Under the pieces are notes generated by a model. It was not told the DNA's origin, made no database searches, and was given only the letters and a program-made list of their open reading frames with translations. Positions 31,701 to 46,700 of a stretch of 64,000 bases of DNA are shown one piece after another. The stretch covers positions 85,002,001 through 85,066,000 of the forward strand of contig NC_077222.1 of NCBI RefSeq assembly GCF_024763615.1. Direction: 5' to 3'. The position numbers and the translations under genes were made by a program. Position 1 is the stretch's first letter. Every line of letters begins with the position of its first letter. Source of the stretch: Phlebotomus papatasi. Lineage: Eukaryota; Arthropoda; Insecta; Diptera; Psychodidae.

Positions 31701-34700
31701 TTATGGGATACCGGTGTTCCAATCGTTCTTAAAGGATTAATAAAAAAATTACTAAACAAAAGTCAGAGATTTTGTTATGTGAAAATTTTTACATTCTTTT
31801 TTAAATTCATTTCTTTGTGTTTCCAAATTTAATTCTTTATGCCTCTGCCACAACTTTTAGGTCGACAAATCATCGGCTCAGAATAAAACTCGAACAACTC
31901 GAATTTTTACAAAATTCTTTTTTTTTGCTTTCTGGGTACTACTTGGCATCCCTTACGTCCTTCTTGCATATTACACTGTGCGACACGTTGTGGGTGTCTT
32001 TGACGAGAGTGCCAAAACTTGTTAGAGGGTCATTTAAGGACCTCAAATCTGCAATCTGTTTGTCCGGGTCACCTCTAGATTTTTTTGGAAAAGCATTTTT
32101 TGTTTTTTGCTGTTTTATAAAATTCAAAAATTCATATCTCCGGTTCTAATTATCCGGTGGTAGTCACATAAAGCTAAACTGACGCGTAATTTCATCCTCT
32201 ATAACTTTTGTGAACATATCAAGAACCTACGATGAAAATGAAGTATATTTTTTAAAGATTTTTTGAAAAAGGACACCTAAAATGGTGCATTTTTCTGTGT
32301 TTTTTCCATCTTCTAGTAATTTTCCCACTTTAATAGAGCATTTTATAAGCCAACTACTATGCCTAAAAGTGAGTAAATTTAATATTCTTTCATATCTTTT
32401 TGGTTTAAATTTTCTATCCTAATTCGTTTATTCACAATAATTTATTGAAAATAAAATGCATTAAAATCTCTTATTATATATAATTATTTGGTATCTTTGT
32501 CTAACCTACTGAAGAGCATTCTCTTTTGCACTCTCACTGACATATTCCATATAAAAAGAGCTGAAATGAAAGAAAGAGACTTATATAGAAACAGAGAGAG
32601 AAGAATAGTTGTTTGGCACTGATAACAACTATTCTTCTCTCTCTATTTCTATATATGTCTCTTTCTTTCACTGCACCTCTTTTTATATGAAATGTGTAAG
32701 TGAGAGTGCAAAAGAAAATGCTCTTCAGTAGGTTAGACAAAGATACTAATATAATTATATATAATAAGAGATTTTAATGTATTTTATTTTCAATAAATTA
32801 TTGTGAATAAACGAATTAAGATAGAAAATTCAAACTAAAAAGACATGAAAGAATATTAAATTTACTCACTTTTAGGCATAGTAGTTGGCTTATAAAATGT
32901 TCAATCTAAGTGGGAGAATTATTATAAGTTGGAAAAAACACAGAAAAATGCATAATTTTGGGTGCACTTTTTCAAAAAATCTTTAAAAAATACACATTAT
33001 TTTCATCGTAGGTTCTTGATATGTTCACAAAAGTTATAGAGGATGAAATTACGCGTCATTTTAGCTTTATGTGACTACCACTGGATAAATAGGACCGGAG
33101 ATATGAATTTTTGAATTTTATAAAACAGCAAAAAACAAAAAATGCTTTTCCAAAAAAATCTAGAGGTGACCCGGACAAACAGATTGCAGATTTGAGGTCC
33201 TTAAATGACCCTCTAACAAGTTTTGGCACTCTCGTCAAAGACACCCACAAAAAGGTAAATTTTGTCGCACAGTGTTATAGCTCAAAATTATTTATTCTCA
33301 AAGTTGCTTTTTAAATCTGAGAAACCTTATGCTTAGCATGTAAAATCTCAGTTAGAAATCGTTCTCCTAAGCAGACTATTTGCGAGTTATTCGAGTTATT
33401 CTGAACCATCGAAATATTCCTGATATCGAAATTTTCATTTCATCTACTTTATAATGTTCTGTAGAATATTTCTATGCCGCTTTATTTGATCACACGATAG
33501 ATGACATGATCATCGATACAAATTGAATTTAGATTTTGTTTTGAAAGAATATCACAGAATTTGCAATATGTTCGATAAAACAATGAGTGGAAATTTTGAT
33601 TTCATAAAATCTTCAAGATCTAAATCAAGAGATCAAAACACTATTTTAAGCAAGATTGACGATTAATATGAAACTTTTATCATGAAAGAGTATAAAACGT
33701 CAAAAAAGGTTTGAAAATGCATCAAAAGAGTACATTTATGGCTGTACCCATTTGCTAAGAAAATTGTTCGAACATGATGTGAAAAGTATAATAAAAGTTG
33801 CTTTTTCATTTTATATAATTGAAAATGATTCTAAGACACTGACGATATACTAGACTACCATCCCATTCTAGATTTTAAAATTTGTGAGGATTATAGTAGG
33901 GGAAAGCTCGCTATCTTCGGACGACTCCAGTTTGAGACAGGTCAACTTTTTTCTATATTCTTAATGGATTTTACACATAGATCTTTTCTAGAAATTCGAG
34001 GCATTGTAGCAGCTATTAAAATATAACATTATAACGGACTAAATTAATCTAAAACATATTGATAATTTGAATTGTTCAGGGGCCTCTCGACATTCATTTT
34101 TCCATACGTTTTTGCGTAGAAGCACTGAAACCTAATGGTAAGTTTTTTCCTAAGGAGAACTGACTTATCAATGTGATATAATTTCGAAATTGTACGTTAA
34201 AAACTATCAAAAAATACATATTTCATAATGTTCGCGAAATTAATACAAGAACTATGAGGCTTGATGGGCCCCTAGAATTGTTAGAAGCTTGAGTCATCCG
34301 AAGGTACCGCGCTTTCCTCTACAGAATTTTACTTAATTTAGTCATTTACAAGCAAAATACGCTGCTCTCTCTTTAAGTTTGAGTATAGTAAAAGCGAAAT
34401 AGAATAAAGAACTGGGAAACTATTTTGTTTTTAAAAGATCTAACAATAAATTGATAAGAAATTTGGAAATGGTTAAGGGTTGTGAGGAATTTCAAGACCA
34501 CTCAAAATATATCAAATTTAATTGAGTAATATACTTGCAACATGTTCATCTAATGATAATTGTATTATGTTTCTCTCTTTAAACTTTGAGCAATGAAAAA
34601 TCAACCAAATGCATTGCGAATAAATAATCAATGTCAATATTATTTTAAGGATATTGTGTAATATAGATTCTTTTTACTTATTATCAATCATTTCATGGAT

Positions 34701-37700
34701 ACAAGATAATATTTGAGTGAAGACACTCAATAACCAACAGGATGGCAATGTATTACCTTACTTTCGAATTTTCCTTATCGTAAATATTATCGCAGTTCGT
34801 GCACTTCATTTTATGTTCAACAAAAACTTAATTTACTAACAAACCAATTCGAAATAATGCACTAAAAGTAATTACCTGTGCTGAAGATGATTTTATTAAA
34901 AATAAAGTTTATGATTGTATCAGAGATAAAAAAGATTTTCACATGAATAATTTGATGATTTTCTGCAATCTCTGCATCAAATGCAAGAAACAAAAAACCT
35001 TAATTACTTTATTGCTTGCAAGATAATTTGGCGAAAAGCTCCAGCATAATTCACACTTATATCCTCTGCATTTGATACTGCATATTCAGAGTCATTGCCA
35101 TTAAGCAGATTGGTCATGTCAGTAAATTATTGCAAAGTGAAAGGCAAAATGTCCTAATAGGGAAATTATCTGGTGAGTTGACTGTCCTCTCATGTTTTTT
35201 TTTTATAAATTGTTTTTGGATGCTGTAATTATTGGCGATAGTCCCTCTGGGAATATTTCTAATAATGGTGAAAATCTTCAATGCCCATATAAATGGTATT
35301 TATAGCCATACAATATTCTCTTCACATACAAGAGTTCATTACTTGCGTAAGAATGATCGCAATATCAAATAGCCGCGCCTTATTATGTATACAGAAAAGT
35401 ATCTCTTCTCCTTATTATATCCCACTGGTCGTCTCTGTGTTGACTACACCAAGAATATTGTAGCCACAGGTTTAATTTATGGTAACAATACTAAATGTGT
35501 GCATGGAATGCGCGTGAGTGTATCGAATGTTCAGGTAAAGGTTACACAAATTACCGCTAAGCCAAATCGATTAAGATCATTTCTAACATCATTCCATTGT
35601 GTAATTTCTCGCAAAAGATACACCATGAACCCCAGCAACATTAAGTAGCTTCGCGATAATGTTCCATTGATCTCTCTCCTTGGTATCCACCAATGATCGT
35701 TTTCAATTACATCTACCTCCAGTTACACATTTTACCCAAGTCCAAAAGAAAGAATTGCACCCATGAGATAGAATGGACTTTTCAGAAAACACGAAAAGAA
35801 AATTTTCACATTATACACCGTCCATACAAACACGGGAATAATTACAGCCTTAGTGCCATTGGGATGAGAAGGAAGCCCGAGAAACTTCTATTTTGTGGTG
35901 TATAAAAGAGGGTATTTTGTTTCACTCCGAGTATATAACACTCTTTATCACACATTAAATTCTTAATCAAGGAGAGGAGATGTGTCTGACATGTCGTAGG
36001 GTTTCCTCAATGCAGAATGTGCGACTTTCAAGTCAAAGGCTACCGAACGCTCAATATTTTATAGTCGCATGTAAATAAATATAATTGCGACATGGTTGGG
36101 TTGAGAAGGAAGCAAAAAAATTGAAATCTTGCAATTTGTTGTCGATTTTATACAGCATCCAACGAGTGATTTGTTTCGTGAGGATATTCACTCTGCAATA
36201 TTTTATTGACTCTCTCTTCTACCTACAGGATATTACTTCTTTTCATACTTTATATGTGACCCCTCTCTCTCTCTCTTTATTCAAACCACTTAGACATATT
36301 GTGCAAAATAAATAAGATGAGAATGAAACTGTTTTATTTGACAGCGAAAAAATTGCATGCATGCACAAGATGAGGTATCCATGCCCCCGTGAAATTTTAC
36401 CATGATTCAAATATTATACTCAACGTTAAAAAGTTCTAAAGAATCCTTTCTTATTATGGTACACTGTACTATTCAATTCAATTCAATATATTTTTTTGGT
36501 ATTTAAACTTGTCCCCTTTATAATGTGCCCATCGCCGTCTTAGCGTTGCTTCTAACCTTTAAAAACAAAACCATCGAAAAGTCTTTTCACTTAATCCATC
36601 CCCTTTTAAAATATAGATCTTGTATTAACAATATTGTACAATACATAAGGGGAAACTAGGGCATTGTAGTAAACATGGGGTTGTTGCAAATACTGGGATA
36701 TAGTCTATAATTAGATGTTACACTTCAGAGGACGAATCCTATATAAATTCATAGGTACTATAGAGAACTTTATACACTAAAGAAATTGTGGACATTAGTC
36801 CAAGTAGGGGAAACTAGGGCAGCAATTAACATGGGATAGTTGTAAACACTGCAATTTATTTTAATTAGATATTATACTTTAGTGGACGAGACCTATATCA
36901 ATTCAAAGATACTAGGGGAACGTACTCTCCCTTCGAAAGTTCACGTCTTTGAATAATGTGAATTTTCTTTCATTTTCTTTAAGAGATTTACACATTTTTA
37001 TTAAATATTAGTTAGCTTATCATCAATTATTGATAATTATGTGATAATTTTGTATAAGTCTCTATGAAAAATAAAAGAAAATTCACATTATTCGAAGGCA
37101 TGAATGTTCGAAGGGAGAGTACCTTTCCCTTTAGGGATTTTTGTCCAAGCAGAAATGGTGGACATAAGTCCAAAGAGTATTAAATAAATATCAGTGTTTC
37201 GTACTACCCGATGTTTACTACTGTTCCAGTCCCCCTTTTGTAGAAAAAATATCAGTGTTTATAACTACCCCATGTTTTCTACTGCTCGCTATGCCTTCTA
37301 TTCTAGAAAAGGACGTGATATCACTATTTGAATTTTATTTTTATGTTAAACGCGTTTTTTAACCTTTTTTTGTTTTTTAAATGGTTGTAAACTTAACGCC
37401 TACAATTTTCAACCACTTGAGATTAAATTTTGACTGAAGCTTCTCAGACATATTCTCTAGTAAACAACACACCGAATTTTTGATCAATAAAATTGAAGGA
37501 TATTGCCTTGACCTACAGACTATTTATTAGAATTAAAAAGCAGACATTTTTAATTGTAATTAATTTTAATTTAAATTTTTCCATTTCTTAAAAAAATCCC
37601 ATTAAACTTAATCCATAATTATGTTCACTAGACTTTGATTTGTACTTCAAAGTTTTCTTTGTTTGTAATAATAAAATAAATAATAAATATAAAAGATAGT

Positions 37701-40700
37701 ATTACTTATTCTACAATAAAAGCATTATAAAGACTGAAATCTAAAATGATTGTATAAAAGGATTACAAAAATTTCTTATAACTGTATTCGTGATTAAAAA
37801 TTTAAGCCTATAAAATATTTTAGATCTATAGCGTTCCCTAATTGAAAATTCAAATACTTTAAAAAACTTTAAAAAATTATTAGATGGGTTTCATAACATC
37901 TTTCAACAAAACTTTCTACACGGATAAGCTAAAATGAAGCCCAGATGAAATTGTCAACTTTGCCGAAAGAATTTTTGGTTTAAAATGTTATTAATTATAT
38001 CAAAAAGCTATGTAATGCAATGCTATGTGAAATTTCTGAAACTGTTGTAAATTTTTGATTTATGCGATCAATGATTCAGTGGTTGCTGCCGTTTATCTGA
38101 TAAGATCAGTTCTGGTAAGTCGGCGGCTGCCGCAATAATTGTTTAATTAAGGACGAATACATGAATTGAATTGTAATTAAATTAAATATTTAGAAAATGC
38201 CTCTAACTAGGCATTAATATACAAAAATATTTTAATAATAAGGCTGGCACAGCATTTTATATCAAAAGTAGTTTAAAATTTTGACATTTACAGGGAGGTG
38301 ACACTACATTAAATTACGATTTTTCCGCATATTTTCTAAAGAAAACTGGGCTTTGCCATAATTTAAATTATATCTATAATATTGTTTTGTCTATCAAAAT
38401 TATAATTATATTAAAGCCTAGTTTCCTTTAGAAATATGCGAAAAGTAGCCCCACGTCACCCTACAATGGAATTACCAATATTGCATAAAGAATTATAGTC
38501 TTGTTAGTGTCCGATGTGTTCGATGTGCAAAGGAATATAAGTACGGTTTTAATCAGGTCAATTTTTTAATTTAAATCTTTTTTTTATTTTAATTTTTGCT
38601 AAATTAATTTAAAATATGTAGAGGATAGTGTCCTGTCTTCGAGCGTGCCAGAGCTTAAAATTTGAAATTTTTCCCAAGACACCAATGATATTCTATTAAC
38701 AATAATTAATAGTGCTAACGACATTTCTTGCCATCTAAAAACAATCTATTGTATATGGATTTCCCTATTAAGATAACCGGTTTTTGCTCTAAGCGTATTA
38801 GTTAATAGAATAGAATTTTTTTTTGGGAGAAAAGAAAAAACAATATTGAAAGGTTAGAAAGTTTGAAGGCAAGATATTTTCTTGCCCTTTTTTCTTTCTC
38901 ATGATTATTGTTTATTTAAAAAATTTATCACTGGTACTGTTCACATATAGGGGAAACTGGGGCACCACCAAACACGAGGTACCACCAAACACTGAGATTT
39001 TTTAATCGGATATTCGACATCAGAGGATAAGACCTATAGGAATTTATAGGCACCATAGGGATGCTTGTTCACTGCAAGAATGGTCGAGATAGTCCAAGTA
39101 GTTTAGAAATAAAAATTAGTGTTTGGTGGTGCCCCAGTTTACCCTACTTTTAATCCTTGAAACAAAACTTCATTATCCAAAATTCCGCAGAGTTTTTGAC
39201 AATATAGCAAATTCCACCTTCGAAAATTTGCAGCATAATAAAGTGAATTGAGAATCTTACCTTCTACATCTAAAGAATATAACCATCACAATAGCACCTA
39301 TGAGGGCCGATAGAAGTGACACAGTTATTAAGGTAAGTGCCCATCCCAAATCACCGGATGATTCTGCAATTAGAGAAAACAATTGTTAAATATCACATAG
39401 TTTTATTATATTAAGTGATATGAAAACAAGTTATACAATATTTTTCCTGGGAATAAGCTCAAAGTTGAGAGATAAAGTTCAATAACAAATAAAGGGCATA
39501 TGGCAGATGAAAATTCATCAAAATTCCTTCATACATTATTCAGTCGAACTACATGCATTGCAAAAAAGGGAGGGAAAATAGAATCAAGAAAGTGCAAATG
39601 TTTTCGCGAGTGTCCCCTTCAAAAAGATACATACACAATTCAGTTTGAATGAGATTTTGGCTCAATGGTTTATGAGATGATCACGAATGCTGATTTTGCA
39701 ATACCCATTCCGGCCTTTTCTGCTTATAATACACTTCTTATGCTCTTTTGTACCCGGTGCAAATGTGAATTTAAAATAAATCTGCGGAGATTCGGTCAAA
39801 AGGGGGTAAGGAGGTGAGTAGTGCATAAGAGACAAAGTTTCGTTTGTGGCATTCTGGAATTCCCATTTTCCCTTTTGGCATTTTAGCATTTTAAAAGAAA
39901 AGGTAAGTTTGAAAAAAAAATTCCTCAATATCTTCTGGTGAATTCTTGGACGTTTATTTTAACTTTTTATTTAGTCACCACACACTCTGCCGAAATATTT
40001 AAAATAACATCCCAATATTGGTTGAGAAACAATTCTTTCTGCAAAAATTGCAAATTCCATCCAATTGAGTGAATGCTTATTTCCAATTATTGCGCCTTTT
40101 TTGGGTGAACCAAATGGATTTATTAATGATGCAATAAATATCTTAACGACTCTTCTTCTTAAGTAACAAGAAATATTTAATGAGTCAGGGAATAATGTGA
40201 TTTTGGGGCATTATTGCAAAATATATAAAATCTTGCCAACAGTTTCCAATGATACATCAAATAATTGAAAATTCAAATGAAGATCAATAAAAATTCTGTA
40301 GAAGTTACATTTTGCCATCTCACGACTTCTCTTTTTCCCCATCCTCCAGTGAGTGGCAACGTTTTGTTCAAAAGGCAAAAATATAAAGACGGAGTGACAG
40401 AATGTATAGTAAATAATAAGGACTATTAAAATTGAAGGAAAGTAATATTAAAATTCAATTAAAATGTTTCCCCGGTCAGAGATGAATCGAAGGGGCTACA
40501 AAAAATCACTCTTGAGTGTCTGATTCAAACAATTAGTACGTCTTTTATTGCCATTCGTACCATACGATGTTAAGCAATAAAATGAGATTTTATTGTCATT
40601 CAATGAAATAGAGAGAATCATAAATTCTCTTCATTAAATAACGCAACAACCGTTCGTTAGTGAAGATCTCTTCTATTCTCTCTCATTATCTGGAAGAATT

Positions 40701-43700
40701 TTAATTAAATATTGTTCGAAAGAACTAAAACAAGAAGTAAAAAAAAAACCTCACGTGGCACGATGGACTATTGATGTTGGAAGTGTAAAAATTTCATGCA
40801 ACCCGAAGTGTGTCCCTTTACATGGAAATTATAATGGGATGTGACAAGGAGTTGCAAGTGCTACACCTAAAATTGGCATCCTCGAGTGACCTGCTGCTAT
40901 TAATTCGCTTCTATGCATTGGGAAATTTGTATAAGAGTGCCGAAGATGTACACTCAGATAAATCAATTGTCAAATCAACTATTCAATCCCATGATTAATC
41001 GAGTTTGCTGAGTAATTCTTACTTTCACACATCGTTCTAACACTAAATCACAAACCAATATCTAGAATTATAAATAATTAGTTGGTTTGTTTGCATAGAA
41101 ATATGTGGAGCATACGACCTATTCGACAATTGCTAATCCAGTCAATGGGAGAATCTACCAAACCTAGAAATTTCTTTACATATCAATAATATTAAAAAAA
41201 TTAAAATCCACATTTAAAAGTAGAACTCATTATTTTAATTATATTTTCTTTTGAATTTTTAGAATTGTTGTTTCAGATGCAATGTGCTTAAGTCTAGATG
41301 CCTTATAATGATATTGTAGATTTGTCGTGAAATTATAACTTTTTTTTTTAAATTTATTGTGCTATAAATTTATTAAGAATCGCTCAGGAGTTTTTCCTTT
41401 TTTTACTGTTCAAACTCAAAGAGAGAGCAGTTATATAATAGATTTTTTTTATCAATTTGTCACCGTCCTAGAGCTTAAACGGTAAGACATGTCAACTTTC
41501 TGTCTTCGGTAACCCCCAATAAAAATACGATATCTCTAGACGTTTTTTTCTTTTTCTACCCATCCCGTATCCCGTCCATTCTCTCCAAAATCATGTTTTT
41601 CCTTGTCAAAAAAAGTTTCCTATGATTTCTTTTATTTTTGGATATGTTTTAGAGGTGGTCCAGACTAATATTTCGTCGAAACATACCTATAACATAAAAA
41701 ATCTCCATCTTAAATTTTTGAAGGAAAATATTTTTACTAGTGTCTTGAAATTTCCAATCCGTTTGCTTCCATCGCAATCGGTAATGAAGCGGTAAAGTAC
41801 CTGTAAATGACCTATCTTTTTTTCAAATATTCTTATTTTTGTGCGTAAATTTGTAACCTATCTAGGGGCCGAACAGTAAGAGATATGAACGTTCTTCGGG
41901 AATCCTCCCCCCTCAAAATTCAACCCCAGGATCATTATTATGACCTCTAATTTCCGCGTACCCCTTAAATCTCCTCCAAAACCTTGTTTTCTAGGTTCAT
42001 TTCGAAAACGGTTCCTACAACTTCTTTCATTTTTGGATATTCTTTGGAGGTGGTCCAGGTGAACATTTCGTCCAAACTCAATTAATTCACGGAGAACTCC
42101 ATCTCGTGAGTTCATATATTCCTCAAAGCTGGGACGCTTTGCCATCTCTTCTTTTTTTTACTACAGTGCCCGTTTCGTAATCCGGATGATTGGGAGACAA
42201 TATGACAGATGTCCGCTTCGTAATCCGGATGATTTTTTTGAATTTATTCAACATCTCGAAAATGTAATACAAGGTTTTTTTCTAGAATTAGAATAAAAGT
42301 TTTAAAAGAGTTTAAAAACACATAATTAGAGAATTCTATGCTAGTATACTTCATTAATTAGTTAAAAACATCATAGGATAATTCATTTTCATTGCTGAAT
42401 ACTCGTGCATACATAACCTCAAAATGATTTTAAATGTAACCGTCGATAACTCGTCCGGATTACGGCAATCCGGATTAGAGATCGGGCACTGTAAAATCTG
42501 ATTCAAAGATAAAAAATTCTCTGTCTAATTGTGTATCGAAAAATCAAAATAATATAAAATTGAATGTTTAGTTCAAAGTCCTGTCGAGTTTAGTGCAATT
42601 CTAACAGCTATAATCCTTAAAAACTTTTAAGGATTTGAAATAGATTCGGATCCGGGATATTTGCGTCATAGAGAGAGTGCTTTATATTTATAAAATTACT
42701 AATCATATATTTATGAAACAATAACCTGCAATATTATGTGTAAATGTGAACCTTAAAGATCTTTGTCATTCAAATTCGTATAACTTATTCTTCCGAGTGC
42801 ACCAACCGCAATTCTTTTGGGATCGCCACTGTGCATTGTGCTGAGAATGCTCGTGGTTTGGCCTTGGACCACACAGCTGGTCACAAATCTCTGTGGCCGG
42901 AGAACAGAGCAATGGGAGACATCGGTTACATTCCAAAGTGCGCGAATTGATAAAAGTGGCTATATTTCTCGTGAATTTGTTAACAATCTCCACTTGAAGA
43001 TCAAATTACTCTCTCTTTCTCTCTCTGCAGATTATCTTGGATATTATTTATGTATTGTTTTGTGCGTAATCTCAGACTGAGACTTCCCTTTTCTGAAATC
43101 ACCTCACCAATTTGGGTGTCAGCAGAGTCATTGAGTGGAAGACTATAGAGATAAATTCAGACCATATAAATAAATATCATCAAATATCCCTATATCTTTC
43201 TTTGATTCTTTTTTTTTCTTTGTGGCAGTTTTTTCTCTGTCGCAACTCAAGATACAATTAACGCTTTGTTCACACAAATTATCCCCCGAATATCTGCATG
43301 ACTTCTGAATAGTGCCACTTTAAATTCTTTTCGAGCCAAAATGGTAAATTGTTCATTTGGTGAAAAATGAAGGAATCACCAAGATACCACAAAAAATGCT
43401 ACATGTTGAATTTCCATTGTAACAATAGGACATTAGTTCTCTCCGCGGGTTCAGATGGTTCTTCTTCTCGGGATGTTTTTTTTTGCACGCAGGTCACACA
43501 AAAGAAATAAGAAGCATTATCGAAAACAATCGTGTGACTTCTTCTTTCCCAATCAACACTCCGGCATTCATTCTTGGCTTTTCTTGTATGGTGTTTCAGA
43601 TTCAGTCACTATTGAGCTTCATAAATAATTTGTACTTGTCTTTTTTTATTACCTTCTCTCCTTCTTCTATCGTTTTCTCCTCACCTTTTTATTTCTGTAT

Positions 43701-46700
43701 ATATTTTATTTGCAATCTATAGGATGGAACCTTTTTTCACTTTGGGACATTCTTTTGCAGGAATTCGCTGATATTGTGATCAAGCCAATTTACAGATGCC
43801 ATCGCATTGATACAATCCAGAAATGTAGAGGTTGATGACTGAGTCACAAATACAAAAATGTAAATAAATTCGAGAGACTCAAAATCCTTGCCAAAATTAT
43901 CATAAAGTTATCTTTGAATTGAAATTCTTCTTAAAACAATTGTAGTACAATATGACATACAAAGCTCAATACTTGAAGTAAAATGAAAATCAAAATAAAG
44001 AAAATTATATTTCATTATACTTGATCCGATAGGAGCGAAGGTATAGGGGAAAGTATTCTCCCTGCGAACGTTCATGCCTTCGAATAATGTGAATTTCTTT
44101 TATGTTTTCTAAAAGACTTACACTTAATTATAATATAATTATCAACAATTGATAATAAACTACTTAATATTTAATAATAATGTGTAAGTCTCTTAGAAAA
44201 ACTAAAAGAAAATTCACATTATTCGGGAGCATGAACGTTTGCAGGGAGAGTACTTTCCCCTATCTTTTTAACAGAAATTCTTATGCATTATGAATGTAGA
44301 TTTAAAAATTAAAATTGTCTCTAATTCTACTTTGATTTTATAAATTAAAGTAACTAATAGATAATGAACTATTATGAAACTTTTAGAAAAAATATTGATA
44401 GTCCTTTTCTAGATCATACTAATAAAACTTTTATTTCATCACATAAAATGGATCCCTCTAACATAATGTATGACTTTATCATTAATGTATTGACATTATC
44501 ATTATATCTATTAAATAAAACTTGTACAATTGAAAAGGATTTTTTCTAAACTTTACTATCAAAAATTCTTAATATAAGCTGATATAGATGCAATTTTAGG
44601 CATTTTAGCGTTTCTTTTATTGTGAAGAGTACTCTCATGTTGGTAGTTTTAATAAAAAAATATTGAAATTTATTAAATGTATATATTAATACGTAACTAA
44701 TATGATGTTTTTCATGGATCTACTTTTTCCTGTTAAATTAGGTGTTGAAATTTCACATTCCAAATGGTACAGAAAGAGTGTCAATAGGTCACGACACGAG
44801 TTCTTAAAGGACAAATAAATGTTTCTTCGACCAAACTAAATTTAAATTTGAGTTTTTCATAAATGAACTGTTATTATCATTATACTTTTAATAGTTTTGG
44901 TTCACTTGTCTCAGATTTAAGTACAAAAAAAAACAAGGAGAACTACAATTTTCCTTTGTATTAGGGAAGTTATAGGGGATAATGGGGTAATTTTGAATAG
45001 GATATAATTTGAAATTTTAGGATTACTCACTGTTTCAGATAGGCAAAGTAGTAATTTGGTGGTAATTTTTTTTTGCTCCTTTCAAAATTCAAAATTAAAT
45101 TTTACTTAAAATTACTCCATTGTACCCAATACAAATTTTTGCAATTTTAACAGATTTGAAGTTATTTGAATTATGGGATAATTTAGGATTAGGAATTAAG
45201 ATTCTCAGAAATCTTCATCCAAATATCCTCGAGGACTACATGCCTCTCTTTTGCCCTAGACACAATCTAAACAGAGCGAAGAGATGGTTTAACGTCATTA
45301 TAATCAAAATTATGATCAGATTACAATTTTATTATCAGTTTCTGACTAATATTACTCTCGGTTTAAACCACAAAACGGCTTAGTTAAAGAAAAACTGATG
45401 GGAACTTAGTTTATTGCCTGTTCTTTAATTCTAACACGTAAGGATGGTCTAAACTAATCTTATCTACCACGTCTGATCGGCGAACAGACACATTAGAATT
45501 AAAGAAAAGTTTACGAACCGTAGGGGGGAAAAGTCACCCACTGAGGACAGTCAGTCGGCTAAAGTCGTAAGTGTGTCTAGGTCATTAGGCATCCCACTCT
45601 TAATAACATAATCAGTTACTGGAGATCCCGGCAGATTGCTAACCTTCTAACCGGTCACTGATTAAACAAACATCTGAATAGAATGGGTGTTCAATGTAAC
45701 ATAATCTGCAGAGGATGCCATCAAACTGAGGGGACGGTCACTCAGTATATGAGCGACTGCCCTAACTTATGCAACAATCACATCAGACGGATGCTGCTGA
45801 GTAAAGCGGTACTGTTCGAAGAAGACCTATCAAGATGAAATCCGCTCTGTTTAACGGAATTTGTCCGAAAAACCATCTTGCCCTTAATAGGGGTTAATTT
45901 AATTGACGATGCATAATGGGCGCAAATGGAAGCTTGGGTGCAGGAACCACCCCAAGTGTAAACTAATCTAATCTATTCTAGGTGCTTCTTTCATATATAT
46001 TTCACTCTCAATAACTTTCTTTATTTTTTTCTATTTTACTGTTTATAATATGATTTACTTTTTGATAGTTCTCATGGTGATTTTTGTTCTTATTCAAGTT
46101 ACGAACGACCTCAAAGTAAAGGATATAGGGATAGATAAGCGTCGTAAGTAAATTTTTGCTTAGAATTGAGAATCGAATACTCCTCACTTGGTTTATGAAT
46201 ACTTTAGTATAACGACTATATACTTGATCAGAGATAAAGTTCATAAAATTAGGTAGTTTTAATGCTAACATAATTTATAAAAAAAAATCTATTATCTTGT
46301 TCTGATGTTTGGTTTAACTGGTTTTGAATGATACTCAAGAATCTCACCTACCACAAAGCTATCAAAGGTTATTAGGACATTTTTACCATCTACCTGTTGG
46401 TTCCCCATTGGAAATAGCTTATTATTCATATGACTTGAACGAAAAACCTGTGATATTTGTGAAAAATTAATGCTATGATCCACAAACTTTTAATTTATGG
46501 TGATAACCAAAAAGACACAGCGTACTAAATGAGTTTCTCAGCGGGCAATCGATGCTCGGTGGGCGCAAAATCCACATAGTGGAAGAATGTTATATAATAC
46601 GAAAGAGAATAAAAAATAAAATAATAAAATAAGAAATAGTTTGAGCAAGTTTCCAATTTATGTCATATTGGGCTAAAAATCACATATAGAAGTGATACAT

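Larger units (their letters stand above)
36648..37300. mobile_element. Outer MITE of a three-layer nest
   Basis: The left part (AGGGGAAACTAGGGCATTG, 36648-36804) and right part (ATCAGTGTTTATAACTACCC, about 37243-37300) belong to one GGGGAAACT-type element split by the element at 36807-37240. The right end is blurred by a few bases. Confidence 0.65.
29778..39260. other. Membrane-protein intron 2 (9.5 kb)
   Basis: It contains a 49-bp retrotransposon tail with target duplication (30939-30987), a 1.3-kb fold-back element (31974-33274), MITEs at 33899-34319, 36648-37300 (three nested), 38291-38465 and 38950-39144. Frames at 35385-35905 and 36085-36315 have no splice or protein support. The remainder is unremarkable AT-rich sequence. 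Confidence 0.6.

Noticed and set aside
31817..33314. Paired frames of similar sequence on opposite strands
   Set aside because: They are the two arms of the fold-back element read twice; no start context, domain or conservation sign.
35385..36315. Three medium frames on the plus strand
   Set aside because: Inside an intron of a minus-strand gene, without splice signals, domains or codon bias.
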